DNA of 64,000 nucleotides from FEN-1139 sp964396375 (lineage in GTDB: Bacteria > Myxococcota_A > Polyangia > Polyangiales > Polyangiaceae): the NCBI GenBank assembly GCA_964396375.1, contig CAYNEY010000032.1:1-64000 (forward strand), read 5' to 3'. A program made the position numbers and the translations under genes. Every line of letters begins with the position of its first letter. The first letter of the stretch is position 1. This document shows, piece after piece, positions 1-7,169 of the stretch. The notes below the pieces were generated by a model. That model searched no databases and was not told where the DNA came from. It saw nothing but the letters and a program-made list of their open reading frames with translations.

Positions 1-56
1 ATTGTGCGATATAGATCTGATGGACCTACATCAAACGGTCACCTTGAAAGGGCTGA

Positions 57-218
57 TTGAAGGAGGGTAAGCTCGCTGTTGGGCCGAACGGGATTCTTCC
101 AGGCGGGAATGCGGGAAACATCATCAATGTTGGCGGCACGCAGATCCGTCTGATCGGTGGACGGGTGATCGATGGCGTAGTACAAATTGGATCAGCTTCC
201 AGAAAGGGGCTGCCATGA
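57..218 (+). pseudogene. 3' end of a polymorphic-toxin-like protein
   Basis: An open frame of 53 codons runs into the window and ends in a TGA at 216-218 that overlaps the next gene's ATG (ATGA). Its end reads NVGGTQIRLIGGRVIDGVV and then QIGSASRKGLP. This resembles, by eye, the end of the toxin-like domain in the secreted gene at 10257-10840 (VNVAGQSVTVRI). In-frame stops at 45-47 and 54-56 close the frame upstream, while the other two forward frames are open to position 58 or 68. The gene is therefore either frameshifted near 55 or wrongly sequenced there. The call as a toxin C-terminus is inference from this likeness and from the coupled small gene downstream. Confidence 0.4.
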
Positions 219-541
219 GTAACGCTCTAACAACACTAGAAAGAGAGCTTGTCGCTCGGACTGCTCAGGATAATTGGCCCGGGTTTCAGACAGACCGACT
301 TCAGGTAATCAAGCGGGAGAACACCGGCGCCGGCCGATACGTGTATCTCAAGGATGACCGCGAACAGGACCTTCCGGATGGAACCTACTCGGTGGAGGGG
401 CAGATGATCGAGATGGCGGGAGTGCGCAACGGCCTGGGATTCGCGATCGATGTTTCGGCTTCGCGCATCAACTATGTCGAGTTGTTCACGTTTGGGAACG
501 AGGATTGGGACGGCATCGAACGGCAGTGGAAGGTTGTGTAA
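215..541 (+). CDS. Candidate immunity protein (108 aa, unknown family)
   Basis: A 108-residue acidic soluble protein with no signal peptide and no membrane segment. The ATG at 215 overlaps the stop of the preceding toxin-like frame by 4 bp, with AAAGGGG upstream as ribosome binding site. A small acidic cytoplasmic protein coupled to the end of a polymorphic-toxin-like frame is the usual arrangement of a toxin and its immunity protein. I do not recognise the family. The central part (YVYLKDDREQDLPDGTYSVE) and the aromatic C-terminal end look like a compact alpha/beta domain. The gene is followed directly by a 21-bp mobile-element sequence (543-563), so the original downstream context is lost. 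The immunity role is inferred from position only. Confidence 0.55.
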   Translation: MSNALTTLERELVARTAQDNWPGFQTDRLQVIKRENTGAGRYVYLKDDREQDLPDGTYSVEGQMIEMAGVRNGLGFAIDVSASRINYVELFTFGNEDWDGIERQWKVV

Positions 542-542
542 A

Positions 543-563
543 CAGTACCCAGTGCACTGACGG
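543..563. repeat. 21-bp repeat, copy 1 (partner 7077-7097)
   Basis: CAGTACCCAGTGCACTGACGG begins two bases after the stop codon of the 215-541 gene. It recurs exactly at 7077-7097, where it abuts a broken IS66 transposase. Sequences on the right of the two copies do not match. It is probably the end of a mobile element or a recombination scar. The family was not identified. Confidence 0.6.
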
Positions 564-1318
564 CCCCCCCTCTTTTCGTGGGCCGCCTGGAGATCACGGC
601 GGGTCCCAGCAGGGGGGGACAGGGCCGCTCCGCAGAAGGGTTCGTGGTGCAGGTGGGGTCTTGGGCGTCGCGGTGATCGCCACGGAGTGGTGAGCTGCCA
701 GGTGGTTCGCGACGCAACGGCCAGCCTGATGCCTGGGCGCAGGATGCTTGGATAAGGCGGCTCACCTCTCCGCGGCCGAGCCTTTCGTCATAGGGGAGAT
801 CTGGATGGCGCGCATGATGAACACTTCGCTTCGGCGATGGTGATGCAGCCAGCGTTCAGTGTCATCTGCACGGCCTCGACGGCTGGTGAGCGGAGCTGGG
901 CCAGCGACTCGAGCAGCTGTCTCGGATGAGACTCCTGTCGGAGTAGTCGAGCGCACGTAGCTGTCCGTGGGGCAAAGCTAAACTGTGAGGGCGCGTAGCA
1001 GCGACGGCAATGGCGCAACAGGGCGAGCGACGGTCGGAGATGGCCGTAGCTCGCCCTCGTCAGTTTCAGCGTAACAGATGGGATGAGGCAGCCAGTTGAG
1101 GTCTTGGCCCCATGTCCCCGATCCAACGAGCACCGCACCGAAAGGCGCCCATCACGCCGCTTGCAGCCTCGGGATCGATCGCTGCGCGTCCCGAGAGCAA
1201 GCGGCGTGCCGGGCGTCCCGACACGGTAGAAAAGGCCGCCAACTCCCCAGTAGCATCAAGCTCCGGCCCCCAGACGCGCTCGGTGACGCAGAAGGAGGGG
1301 GCAAAGGAGTTGACGGCC
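564..1318. other. Noncoding stretch upstream of the IS110 transposase, with a hairpin at 1020-1057
   Basis: No convincing gene is visible: reading frames here are short and lack family signatures. At 1020-1057 there is a strong hairpin, with AGGGCGAGC (1020-1028) pairing to GCTCGCCCT (1049-1057) and an inner ACGG/CCGT pair. IS110-family elements encode a structured guide (bridge) RNA in their noncoding end, so part of 950-1318 could be that RNA. This is known of the family and not shown here. The true left end of the IS was not found, as IS110 elements lack clear terminal inverted repeats. Confidence 0.35.
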
Positions 1319-2479
1319 ATGAGAAGTATAGCGCTGGATCTGGGAGCTCGGGAGACGTCATTCTGCGAGGTGTCGCAGGGGGTGGTCGTTGCTCGACGCA
1401 CGGTTCGTGACGTGTCCAAGCTCAGCGATACGCTTGGCCCCGGTACGAAGCGGGCGCGCATCGCGATCGAAGCGTGCCGCGAGGCGTGGAGCGTTCACGA
1501 CCAACTCCGAGCCTGGGGGCACGATGTCCTGCTGGTGGACACGACCCGCACGCGCCAGATTGGCCTCCGACAGCACGGTCGCAAGACGGACCGAATCGAC
1601 GCCGAGGTGCTGGCTCGTGCCGTGGAGCTCGGGGGCATTCCGGCAGCCCACCTCCTCTCGCCCGAGCGTCGCGAGCTCCGCGATGTGCTGGGAGTGCGAC
1701 GCGCCTTGGTCGAAACCCGAGCACAGTACATCACGACCGTGCGGGGTCTTGCCCGGTCACGTGGCGAACGAATTGGAACATGCACCGCGGCTGACTTCAT
1801 CGCGAAGGTAGCTAAGGAGGACCTGAAGGAGGAGACACGAGACGTCATCGAGCCACTCATGCGCGCAATCGTGGCGATTGCCGTCCAAATAGGCGCAGCG
1901 GATGCGCGACTGGACTGCCTTGCCCGAACTGAACCCGCGATCCAGCGTCTGACAACGGTGCCTGGCGTCGGGGCAGTAGTCGCCGCCGCGTTCGTTTCCG
2001 TCATCGATGAGGTGCGTCGATTCGAGAGCGCACATCATGTGGAATCTTACGTCGGTCTGGTGCCCCGGGAGATGTCCAGCGGTGGCAAACAGAAGCTTGG
2101 GTCAATCACCAAACAAGGTAACGCGTACCTGCGGGCGCTACTGGTCCAGAGTGCATCAACGATCTTGCGCATTGGCGATCCGACCGATCCTCTGCGACAG
2201 TGGGGGCACACGATTCTGGAGCGACGCGGCCGGAAGATCGCTGTCGTGGCAGTCGCTCGACGACTGGCTGGTATTCTATGGGCCATCTGGCGCAAGGGTA
2301 CGACGTACGATCCTGCGTGGCTTGCCAGCTCCAGCGCGACCGGCCTCGCAGAGTCGGCCCGTCAGGCCGCGTCGACCGCAGACGCGATGGCTGTGGCGGC
2401 CAAGAAAGCTCACAATCGAACACGTGAACGCGTGCGCATGCTGCGCATCGCGGAAGGCTCTCGCAACCAGGAGGATTAA
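1319..2479 (+). CDS. IS110-family transposase (DEDD/serine recombinase)
   Basis: A 386-residue transposase starting at the ATG at 1319, where the DEDD domain begins (MRSIALDLGA). The frame is open back to 1112 but that extension is not conserved-looking. The N-terminal RuvC-like domain shows the expected acidic residues: D7, E51 in AIEACREAW, and D91/D94 in KTDRIDAEVLARA. The C-terminal Transposase_20 domain has the helix-hairpin stretch LTTVPGVGAV near 211-220 and the catalytic serine in SSGGK near 253-254. Length is normal for the family. The protein looks intact, so this may be a live element. IS110 elements recombine DNA without a DDE mechanism and are guided by a bridge RNA from the element's noncoding end. 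Confidence 0.92.
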   Translation: MRSIALDLGARETSFCEVSQGVVVARRTVRDVSKLSDTLGPGTKRARIAIEACREAWSVHDQLRAWGHDVLLVDTTRTRQIGLRQHGRKTDRIDAEVLARAVELGGIPAAHLLSPERRELRDVLGVRRALVETRAQYITTVRGLARSRGERIGTCTAADFIAKVAKEDLKEETRDVIEPLMRAIVAIAVQIGAADARLDCLARTEPAIQRLTTVPGVGAVVAAAFVSVIDEVRRFESAHHVESYVGLVPREMSSGGKQKLGSITKQGNAYLRALLVQSASTILRIGDPTDPLRQWGHTILERRGRKIAVVAVARRLAGILWAIWRKGTTYDPAWLASSSATGLAESARQAASTADAMAVAAKKAHNRTRERVRMLRIAEGSRNQED

Positions 2480-2752
2480 GCCTAGCGCATCCACACAAGA
2501 GAAAGCGCGCAAGATCGAGAGCGACCCAAACTCGGACGGCAGAGAGCGCGTTCTGAACGGAGAGCCCCGGGGCCTCGGCACTGGTGAGCTCGTGTAACAG
2601 TTGGCGCCCTGCCGGCCGCCTTTTCGAACCCCAAGCTGCGCCCGGACCACGACAGACCACACAGGTCGGTCCGTAGAGCGCGAATAGTCGATTGATGGCC
2701 AGCTCGAATGTGCGCACCGATGGCGACGGTCTTGTTGCAGATGGAGGGATCT
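2480..2752. other. Noncoding sequence downstream of IS110
   Basis: No gene or clear repeat is seen. This could contain the right noncoding end of the IS110 element. The boundary cannot be placed from the sequence alone. Confidence 0.4.
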
Positions 2753-2840
2753 ATGCCCCGACGACCACCACGAACCAAAGAGCCCGAAGAAAAGCAGAAG
2801 AAGCAGCGTTCAAAACAGTTGACGTCTGGGCTGCCTCATA
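2753..2840 (+). pseudogene. Truncated small basic ORF
   Basis: An ATG at 2753 follows a good ribosome binding site (GGAGGG). The first codons read MPRRPPRTKEPEEKQKKQRS, a highly charged peptide. The frame runs at 2843 into a sequence shared with 6422-6451 that looks like an IS66 end, so only the N-terminus of the gene would remain. It is too short to assign. Confidence 0.25.
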
Positions 2841-2842
2841 GT

Positions 2843-2872
2843 CGTTCCGCCGGGGATGTCGATTTAGGGGCT
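2843..2872. repeat. IS66-like terminal sequence, copy 1
   Basis: A 30-bp sequence starting CGTTCCGCCGGGGATGTCGA is identical at 6422-6451. In the second copy it is preceded by GTAAC (6417-6421), giving the GTAA start typical of IS66 ends. Both copies lie downstream of an IS66 transposase C-terminus on the minus strand. Confidence 0.55.
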
Positions 2873-3008
2873 TGGCAAGACCTGGCAAAGTAGTGCAGGT
2901 CGCGTCGCACGATGGGGCTGGGTGCACGGTCTCTGTGGCGGTGCTCGCACTTTGGGCACGCTCCGCCATCGGCGAGGCCGACAGTCGATGATGGTCATGG
3001 TTGTGGCT

Positions 3009-3212
3009 CTACTCTTTCAGTCGTTTCCATCGCCACGACATCAGTTCCCCGATGCGTGACGCCGGATGCGTTTGGATCCGGATCAGCATGTCGCGAATGT
3101 ACTCGTACGGATTTGCCTGGTGAAGTCGGCACGTCGCAACGATCGAGTGCAGCACCGCAAGATTCTGTGCGTGCTCGGAGCTGCCAGCAAAGAGCGAGCG
3201 CTTTCGCCCTGT
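3009..3212 (-). pseudogene. IS66 transposase (TnpC) C-terminal fragment
   Basis: The minus strand encodes the C-terminal domain of an IS66 DDE transposase: RKRSLFAGSSEHAQNLAVL, then SIVATCRLHQANPYEYIRDM, ending ELMSWRW before a TAG at 3009-3011. The rest of the protein is missing. Homology stops at about 3212, where a different mobile sequence (TGGCTGTCTAGATCCGC, 3216-3232) begins. IS66 transposases are normally over 500 residues, so about 85 percent is lost. This is an element fossil, cut by a later insertion or recombination. Confidence 0.8.
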
Positions 3213-3215
3213 CGT

Positions 3216-3275
3216 TGGCTGTCTAGATCCGCGTGAAGTTGGCGATTCCCGCGGTTCGTAGCCAAAGGTTGACAC
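3216..3275. repeat. Unidentified mobile-element end, diverged copy
   Basis: TGGCTGTCTAGATCCGC at 3216-3232 recurs at 4655-4671 and 7395-7411. For a further 45 bp this copy stays alignable but diverged from the other two, sharing blocks such as AGCCA and ACACC. It begins exactly where IS66 homology ends. On the minus strand the two types encode short similar peptides ending TRI or RRI, so this may be the C-terminus of an unidentified transposase. Confidence 0.5.
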
Positions 3276-3366
3276 CGGGGTGACTGCCGGGGGGGTTGGC
3301 CAGACTGACGGGGCACTCAACCAACCAGCGCGGCGAGGTCGCGTGGCTTCGCGCTCTTCTCGAGGT

Positions 3367-3473
3367 CTTCAGTGCTCTCCAGAAATGGCCCAGCCGTGCT
3401 CGGCAGAAATGGCCCAGCCGTGCTCGGCAGAAATGGCCCAGGGGGAGGGTGCTCGCGAGAAGTGGACCAGGGG
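3367..3473. repeat. Fossil IS21-type terminus with four ~24-bp binding repeats
   Basis: The block starts CTTCAGTGCTCTCCAGAAAT. Three contiguous 24-bp units (3373, 3397, 3421) of consensus TGCTCNNCAGAAATGGCCCA are followed by a fourth at 3450-3473 (TGCTCGCGAGAAGTGGACCA). The first bases and the unit pattern match the left terminus of the intact IS21-type element at 11712 (CTTCAGCGCT, then TTGCTTGCCAGAAGTGGACC). IS21-family ends are known to carry such repeated transposase-binding sites. No istA or istB gene follows, so this is an orphan end. Confidence 0.7.
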
Positions 3474-3576
3474 TTCTTCGAGCGAGGTTGGCGCCGGAGG
3501 GAACGCAAGGAAGTAGCGGCGATCTGGCAGGGAGGATCCTGCGGAACGTGTCAACGGATTTGAGACAGGGGTACGG

Positions 3577-3643
3577 AAATCGGACCATCGTGAACATCCA
3601 AATCGGCACATCGTGAACACCGAAATCGGCGCATCGGGATCGG
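3577..3643. repeat. Three 23-bp direct repeats, probably another IS21-type end
   Basis: Three units start at 3577, 3600 and 3623 with consensus AAATCGGNNCATCGTGAACA. The last is imperfect. The spacing and repeat style fit the multiple terminal binding sites of IS21-family elements, and a fossil IS21 end lies 100 bp away. No linked transposase gene is seen. Confidence 0.5.
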
Positions 3644-3710
3644 TCAGCGGGCGGGGGCAGCGCGAGCGGTCGACTCTGTGACCAGAGGGATCTCGAAGGA
3701 GACCCCCCAT

Positions 3711-3813
3711 GCCAACGACTTGCGAGGCAGAAGCGCTTGAGATTCTCCGTGGCAGCCCGCGGGGGGCGGTGACTGTGCCCCTGAACCGCCCGCAACCGGC
3801 GCCGGACAGTGGG
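3711..3813. repeat. 103-bp dispersed repeat, copy 1 (partner 9148-9250)
   Basis: The segment beginning GCCAACGACTTGCGAGGCAG is repeated at 9148-9250 at a constant offset of 5437 with only a few differences. Both strands stay open in both copies but no family is recognisable. Flanks differ on both sides, so it moves or recombines as a unit or is a remnant of a shared element. Confidence 0.6.
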
Positions 3814-4048
3814 GCGTCCGTCCTCCGTCGGCAGGTGTCTGCCGGGTGTGTGCTAGGTAGTCTGGCGGTTTTCACCGTGGCAACGTCGGGTGGCGGCTGG
3901 ACGGGGACAGGGCAGAACAGGAACGAACGCAGAACGAGAGTCTTCGCGGGATTGAACGGCCGATACTGCTCGCCTTTGTTCTTGAGGCCGAACGCCTGGT
4001 GTGATGCAAATTGTCGGTCAGAAGTTGAGCGGAGCAGCGTTACGTATC

Positions 4049-4665
4049 ATGGCGCCCAAGCACGCCACCAAGACCGACGTTCTCATCCAGCTCGCGAGGA
4101 AAGGGCCCGTACGGGCTCGCGACCTGCACGAGGCCGGCATTCCGCGAGCCTACCTCCTGCGTCTCTGCGACAGGCGCGTGCTCGAACGCGTGGACCGCGG
4201 GCTTTATCGCCTCGTCTAGGCGCCCGCCACCGAGCAGAGTTCCCTAGCTGAGGTCGCCAAGCGTGTGCCACACGCCATCGTCTGTCTGCTCACCGCGCTC
4301 CCCGGGTGCACGGACTCACAACCGAGTCCCCGCACGCGGTGTGGGTGCTCATCGATCGCCGGGCTCGCATGCCCAAGCTCGGCTACCCGAAGCTCGAGGT
4401 CGTTCGCGCCAGCGGCCCGGCGCGCGAGCACGGTGTCGAGACTCGCGTCATCGACGGAGTGAACGTGCAGATCACCACGGCGGCGAAGACCGTGGCCGAC
4501 TGCTTCCGTTTCCGCCGGCACGTCGGCCTCGAGGTCGCCCTGGCCGCGCTCAAGGACTACCTGACGAAGCGCAGAGGCAGCGTCGACGCACTCGTCGAGG
4601 CTGCTCGCGCCGATCGCATCTACCCGCTCATGCGACCGTACCTGGAGGCGTTGATGGCTGTCTAG
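4049..4665 (+). pseudogene. abiEi: AbiEi-family antitoxin, broken by a stop and a frameshift
   Basis: The start at 4049 (MAPKHATKTDVLIQLARKGP) gives the N-terminal winged-helix domain of type IV antitoxins, ending YRLV. An in-frame TAG at 4217-4219 interrupts it. The same frame then continues with family-like sequence (SLAEVAKRVPHAIVCLLTAL). At 4300-4303 a run of four C shifts the frame, and homology resumes in another frame (VHGLTTESPHAVWVLIDRRA) to a stop at 4663-4665 after PYLEALMAV. AbiEi normally represses its own operon and opposes the AbiEii nucleotidyltransferase toxin. No AbiEii gene follows here. Two independent lesions suggest real decay and not one sequencing error. Confidence 0.85.
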
Positions 4666-4970
4666 ATCCGCCTGAGGATGGTGTCGTAGGGGTTGGGGAG
4701 CCAGCTTGCTACACCAGGCTTGAAGGGCGCCTTACTGCGTTTTCGGCCGTGTGCGTCGCGGTGCTCTGACCCGTCCGCCCCCACGGGATAAGGCTCCAGC
4801 CGAGGTGTGGGTCCCTCCCGGGACCCTCCCAAACCCCGGCCTTCTTTGCGTTGCGGCCCCCGACACGGGCACGAACACCGAAGTCGCGATATCCTCAGCG
4901 GCATGCAGCCCCTTCGAGCACGCGTGCACAACGGAAGACTCAAGCTCGACGAGCCCACGGACTTGCCCGA
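4636..4970. repeat. 335-bp exact direct repeat, copy 1 (partner 7376-7710)
   Basis: Positions 4636-4970 and 7376-7710 are identical base for base at an offset of 2740. The segment covers the last codons of abiEi, the mobile-end sequence, the stem-loop and promoter region, and the first 23 codons of an antitoxin gene. In this copy the left flank is continuous with abiEi, so it looks like the parental copy. Confidence 0.95.
4799..4840. repeat. Stem-loop upstream of TA module 1
   Basis: GCCGAGGTGTGGG (4799-4811) and CCCAAACCCCGGC (4828-4840) form an imperfect stem around a C-rich loop, about 60 bp before the antitoxin ATG. The same element precedes all four modules (7539-7580, 8296-8339, 9568-9611). 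It could be a transcription terminator, a regulatory structure or a recombination site. Confidence 0.65.
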
Positions 4971-5148
4971 CGGTGCCGAGATCGATCTGGTTGCCATTGA
5001 GGACGACGGCCTCAGTCCAGAAGAGCGAGCCGAGCTACACGCTTCGCTCGATCGGGCGCTCGAAGACAGGCAAGCAGGTCGAATGGTGGACGCTTGGGCG
5101 TATTTGAAGCAGTATCGCGCTCACCGTGAAAGTCCTTCTACTCGATGA
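4903..5148 (+). CDS. Type II antitoxin, module 1
   Basis: An 81-residue antitoxin. The ATG at 4903 is preferred over upstream frame extensions because the same start, preceded by the conserved TCGCGATATCCTCAGCGGC, is kept in all four modules. The N-terminus MQPLRARVHNGRLKLDEPTD is shared by all four antitoxins and resembles the swapped beta-hairpin N-terminus of DUF104-type antitoxins. The C-terminus, which should contact the toxin, differs between modules. It overlaps the toxin gene by 23 bp, whereas the other modules overlap by 4 bp. It presumably neutralises the RelE/ParE toxin encoded next and represses the operon. Confidence 0.8.
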   Translation: MQPLRARVHNGRLKLDEPTDLPDGAEIDLVAIEDDGLSPEERAELHASLDRALEDRQAGRMVDAWAYLKQYRAHRESPSTR

Positions 5149-5422
5149 AGCCAGTGCGCAATTCGAAGCCGAAGACGCGTGGTGGCGTGAGAATCGAGAT
5201 CACAAGGAACTCTTCGTCGATGAATTCGAAGCAACGCTGAGACGTATCGCTGACTTTCCTCAGGTCGGGCAACGATATCGATGGAAGGGCGGTTGCCTGA
5301 TTCAACGCTGGTTGATGGCAAAGACGCGGTGCCACGTCTACTACTATCACGACCGCGAGAACGACACCCTGGAGATCCATTCCGTCTGGGGCGCTCGCCG
5401 CAAACGCGGCCCGAAGCTGTAG
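5126..5422 (+). CDS. RelE/ParE-family toxin, module 1
   Basis: A 98-residue toxin starting with GTG at 5126. Family marks seen here are WWRENRD near 21-27, LFVDEFEATLRRI near 30-42, RWLMAKTRCHVYYYH near 61-75, and the C-terminus VWGARRKRGPKL. All five toxin copies in the island share this C-terminal signature. RelE/ParE toxins either cleave ribosome-bound mRNA or poison gyrase. The sequence does not say which applies here. The gene overlaps its antitoxin and is followed by the conserved block leading to a secreted leader gene. Confidence 0.82.
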   Translation: MKVLLLDEASAQFEAEDAWWRENRDHKELFVDEFEATLRRIADFPQVGQRYRWKGGCLIQRWLMAKTRCHVYYYHDRENDTLEIHSVWGARRKRGPKL

Positions 5423-5485
5423 AGTTTTCTCTTTAGTTGCCCAGTGGAAAGGCGGCTAAACTCGGAAGCGTGACAGCCCTCTTCC
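5423..5485. repeat. Conserved post-toxin block with RBS and start of leader gene, copy 1
   Basis: After each toxin stop the sequence continues with a TTTTCTCTT-like stretch, GGAAAGGCGG, then CGGAAG and GTGACAGCC. Copies follow the stops at 5422, 8172, 8920 and 10208, with a weaker one after 17847. The block supplies the ribosome binding site and GTG start of the secreted leader gene. This shows that the duplicated unit is antitoxin, toxin and leader together. Confidence 0.75.
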
Positions 5486-6078
5486 ACGCCTTGATGCACC
5501 TCAGCCGCCTGCGCTGGCTGGGTGCCGCGTTTTGTGCGTTGGCGATGCTGTGCGTCACGACGCATGCATCGGCGCTTGTCGGTGCGACCGCGCACGCACG
5601 CATCGACGTCAACGCGAGCGCAGACATCACCAGGACGGCGTCCGCCTCCGAGGCTGCGCTGCCAAAAGACCGCGTCTGGGGTTTTGACCAAAACTCCCCA
5701 CTGCACGTCTGGATACTTCGCTCTGCAACCCTCGAACAGCCCTCTGGAATTTCGCCTACTCTGCCGGAGACTGCGTCGGTTTCTTCTTATGCTGCAAAGG
5801 CAGCAGAGAAGGCAATCGTTGCGGCAAGCGGGACCAAGATCACCGGGTACACGACGCACGGACTGGATCGTGCAATCGGTGACGGGGCCAAACGGGCAGG
5901 TACCAATCTCGCATCGATTCTGGACGCGCTGAAGGACCCAAAGTCGATCAAGTCTGGGGTCGACGCGCTGGGACGGCCGTTTGAGGTCTTCAATGGAGGC
6001 AGTGCCCGGGTGGTTGTGAACCCCGAGACGGGGAAGATCGTGTCGGTGAATCCGATCGGTGGCGCGGGAGTGAGATGA
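5470..6078 (+). CDS. Secreted toxin-like protein with shared leader (copy A, intact)
   Basis: A 202-residue protein starting at GTG 5470, the start conserved in the other leader copies. A Sec signal peptide (LRWLGAAFCALAMLCVTTHA, cleavage after THASA) is followed by a shared linker (ATAHARIDVNASADI), then a variable part. The C-terminus reads HGLDRAIGDGAKRAG, IKSGVDALGRPFEVF, and SARVVVNPETGKIVSVNPIG. That pattern of a helical His start, then short beta strands and a closing VVVNPETGKIVSV strand resembles small BECR-fold or DUF4258-like nuclease toxins. Catalytic assignment is not possible by eye. The stop overlaps the next gene (ATGA), as toxin and immunity genes often do. Export and toxicity are inferred. 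Confidence 0.65.
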   Translation: MTALFHALMHLSRLRWLGAAFCALAMLCVTTHASALVGATAHARIDVNASADITRTASASEAALPKDRVWGFDQNSPLHVWILRSATLEQPSGISPTLPETASVSSYAAKAAEKAIVAASGTKITGYTTHGLDRAIGDGAKRAGTNLASILDALKDPKSIKSGVDALGRPFEVFNGGSARVVVNPETGKIVSVNPIGGAGVR

Positions 6079-6332
6079 TGACGCAACACGGAGACTCAGT
6101 GAAGTTGAGTGAAGCCCAGGCTGATTATGTGGAGGCACTTGGGACCACTGCGGGGTTGCCTGTTGGGCTCAGACTGAACGGGCAGGTGCTCGAAGGTTCT
6201 CGGGCTGCTGTAGAGACCTTGAGAGAAACGCTGACGGAGATGTTGGCGGAGCGTGGATTTGGCGAAGACTACTCGACTACGGCGGAAGGTGAGTTCATTG
6301 AGAAACTGATTGATGCGCTACAGCTTCCGTGA
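6075..6332 (+). CDS. Candidate immunity protein for the 5470-6078 toxin
   Basis: An 85-residue acidic protein with no signal peptide. It starts at ATG 6075 inside the stop of the secreted gene (or at the next ATG, 6078). It is mostly helical in appearance (AAVETLRETLTEMLAERGFG, and EFIEKLIDALQLP at the end). I do not recognise a family. Small size, acidity, cytoplasmic location and 4-bp coupling to a secreted toxin-like gene support an immunity role. That role is inferred from context. Confidence 0.6.
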   Translation: MMTQHGDSVKLSEAQADYVEALGTTAGLPVGLRLNGQVLEGSRAAVETLRETLTEMLAERGFGEDYSTTAEGEFIEKLIDALQLP

Positions 6333-6843
6333 TTCCGCACAGTGAACTGGGGAAGAGCCAGACTTGGCGGTGACCGAAGCGCGTGCTCACCGTTGCTGAG
6401 GCGGAGCAAGTGCTTGGTAACCGTTCCGCCGGGGATGTCGATTTAGGGGCTGAACAACGGGGAACAATGGGCCCCTGACCGAGGTGGTGCGTGAATAGGT
6501 GGACGACACCATCGATGTCGATCGGACGCGAACGGTGTATCTCCATCGAGATCGCCTCGGCTCTGACCACCCTCACGTAGTTTGAGGGGATTGGGTGGGG
6601 TTCTGACCGAGATATTTGGGGGTGATGGTAAAAACCCCCTCCGAAAAGTTGAGACAACCTTCCGGAGAGGGCCTCCTTCGAGTTGCGAGAACGAAGGAGG
6701 CCGGATGCTGCACCAATTCAGTAACCGCTGCACAAAGAGCCGTCATGGAAATCGGTCGCAGCTGGATTCACTTCAGCGCTGGGCAGAAGGCATCCACCTC
6801 TGCTCGTGAGAATCTGGCCACCGACAGAGCGCGCCGAGCGCTG
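6333..6843. other. Noncoding remnant with IS66-like end at 6417-6451
   Basis: No gene is supported. GTAACCGTTCCGCCGGGGAT at 6417 starts the second IS66-like terminus, and its 30-bp core at 6422-6451 equals that at 2843-2872. The rest is the 3' noncoding part of the IS66 fragment whose transposase stop lies at 6844. It includes a CTCCGAAAAGTTG...CCTTCCGGAG inverted repeat near 6640-6665. Confidence 0.5.
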
Positions 6844-7076
6844 CTATTCCGCAGGCGGCGGCAGCGTGATGTGGCCGACGGGCAGCTCGAGCTCTTTGGG
6901 GTTCAGCCGGCTCCTGGTCTGAGCCCAGAATCGCGGAGAGAGCTCCAGATAGCGGTCACGGGGCCAGTAGGGCATGACCCGAATGACGTCCGTGAGGTAG
7001 CTCTCGGGATCGAGGCCGTGCAGCTTACAGGTGGCGACGAGGGAGAAGATGTTGGCGGCAGCCTCGGCGTGGTCGT
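6844..7076 (-). pseudogene. IS66 transposase (TnpC) C-terminal fragment
   Basis: The minus strand encodes DDHAEAAANIFSLVATCKLH, GLDPESYLTDVIRVMPYWP and RDRYLELSPRFW, ending LPVGHITLPPPAE with a TAG at 6844-6846. This is the C-terminus of an IS66 transposase of a different subgroup from the fragment at 3009. Upstream homology stops at 7077, exactly where the 21-bp repeat shared with 543-563 starts. Only about 75 residues remain. Confidence 0.82.
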
Positions 7077-7097
7077 CAGTACCCAGTGCACTGACGG
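7077..7097. repeat. 21-bp repeat, copy 2 (partner 543-563)
   Basis: Identical to 543-563. Here it marks the break point in the IS66 transposase fragment. Confidence 0.6.
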
Positions 7098-7169
7098 GTC
7101 CGCGACACGCACGGCAGGCTGACGTAGGTTGGCGCTCGCACGGAATCCGTGTAGCGAGGAGCCGGCGAG

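Noticed and set aside
3373..3473. Tandem repeats as a CRISPR array
   Set aside because: Units are adjacent with no unique spacers and match IS21 ends.
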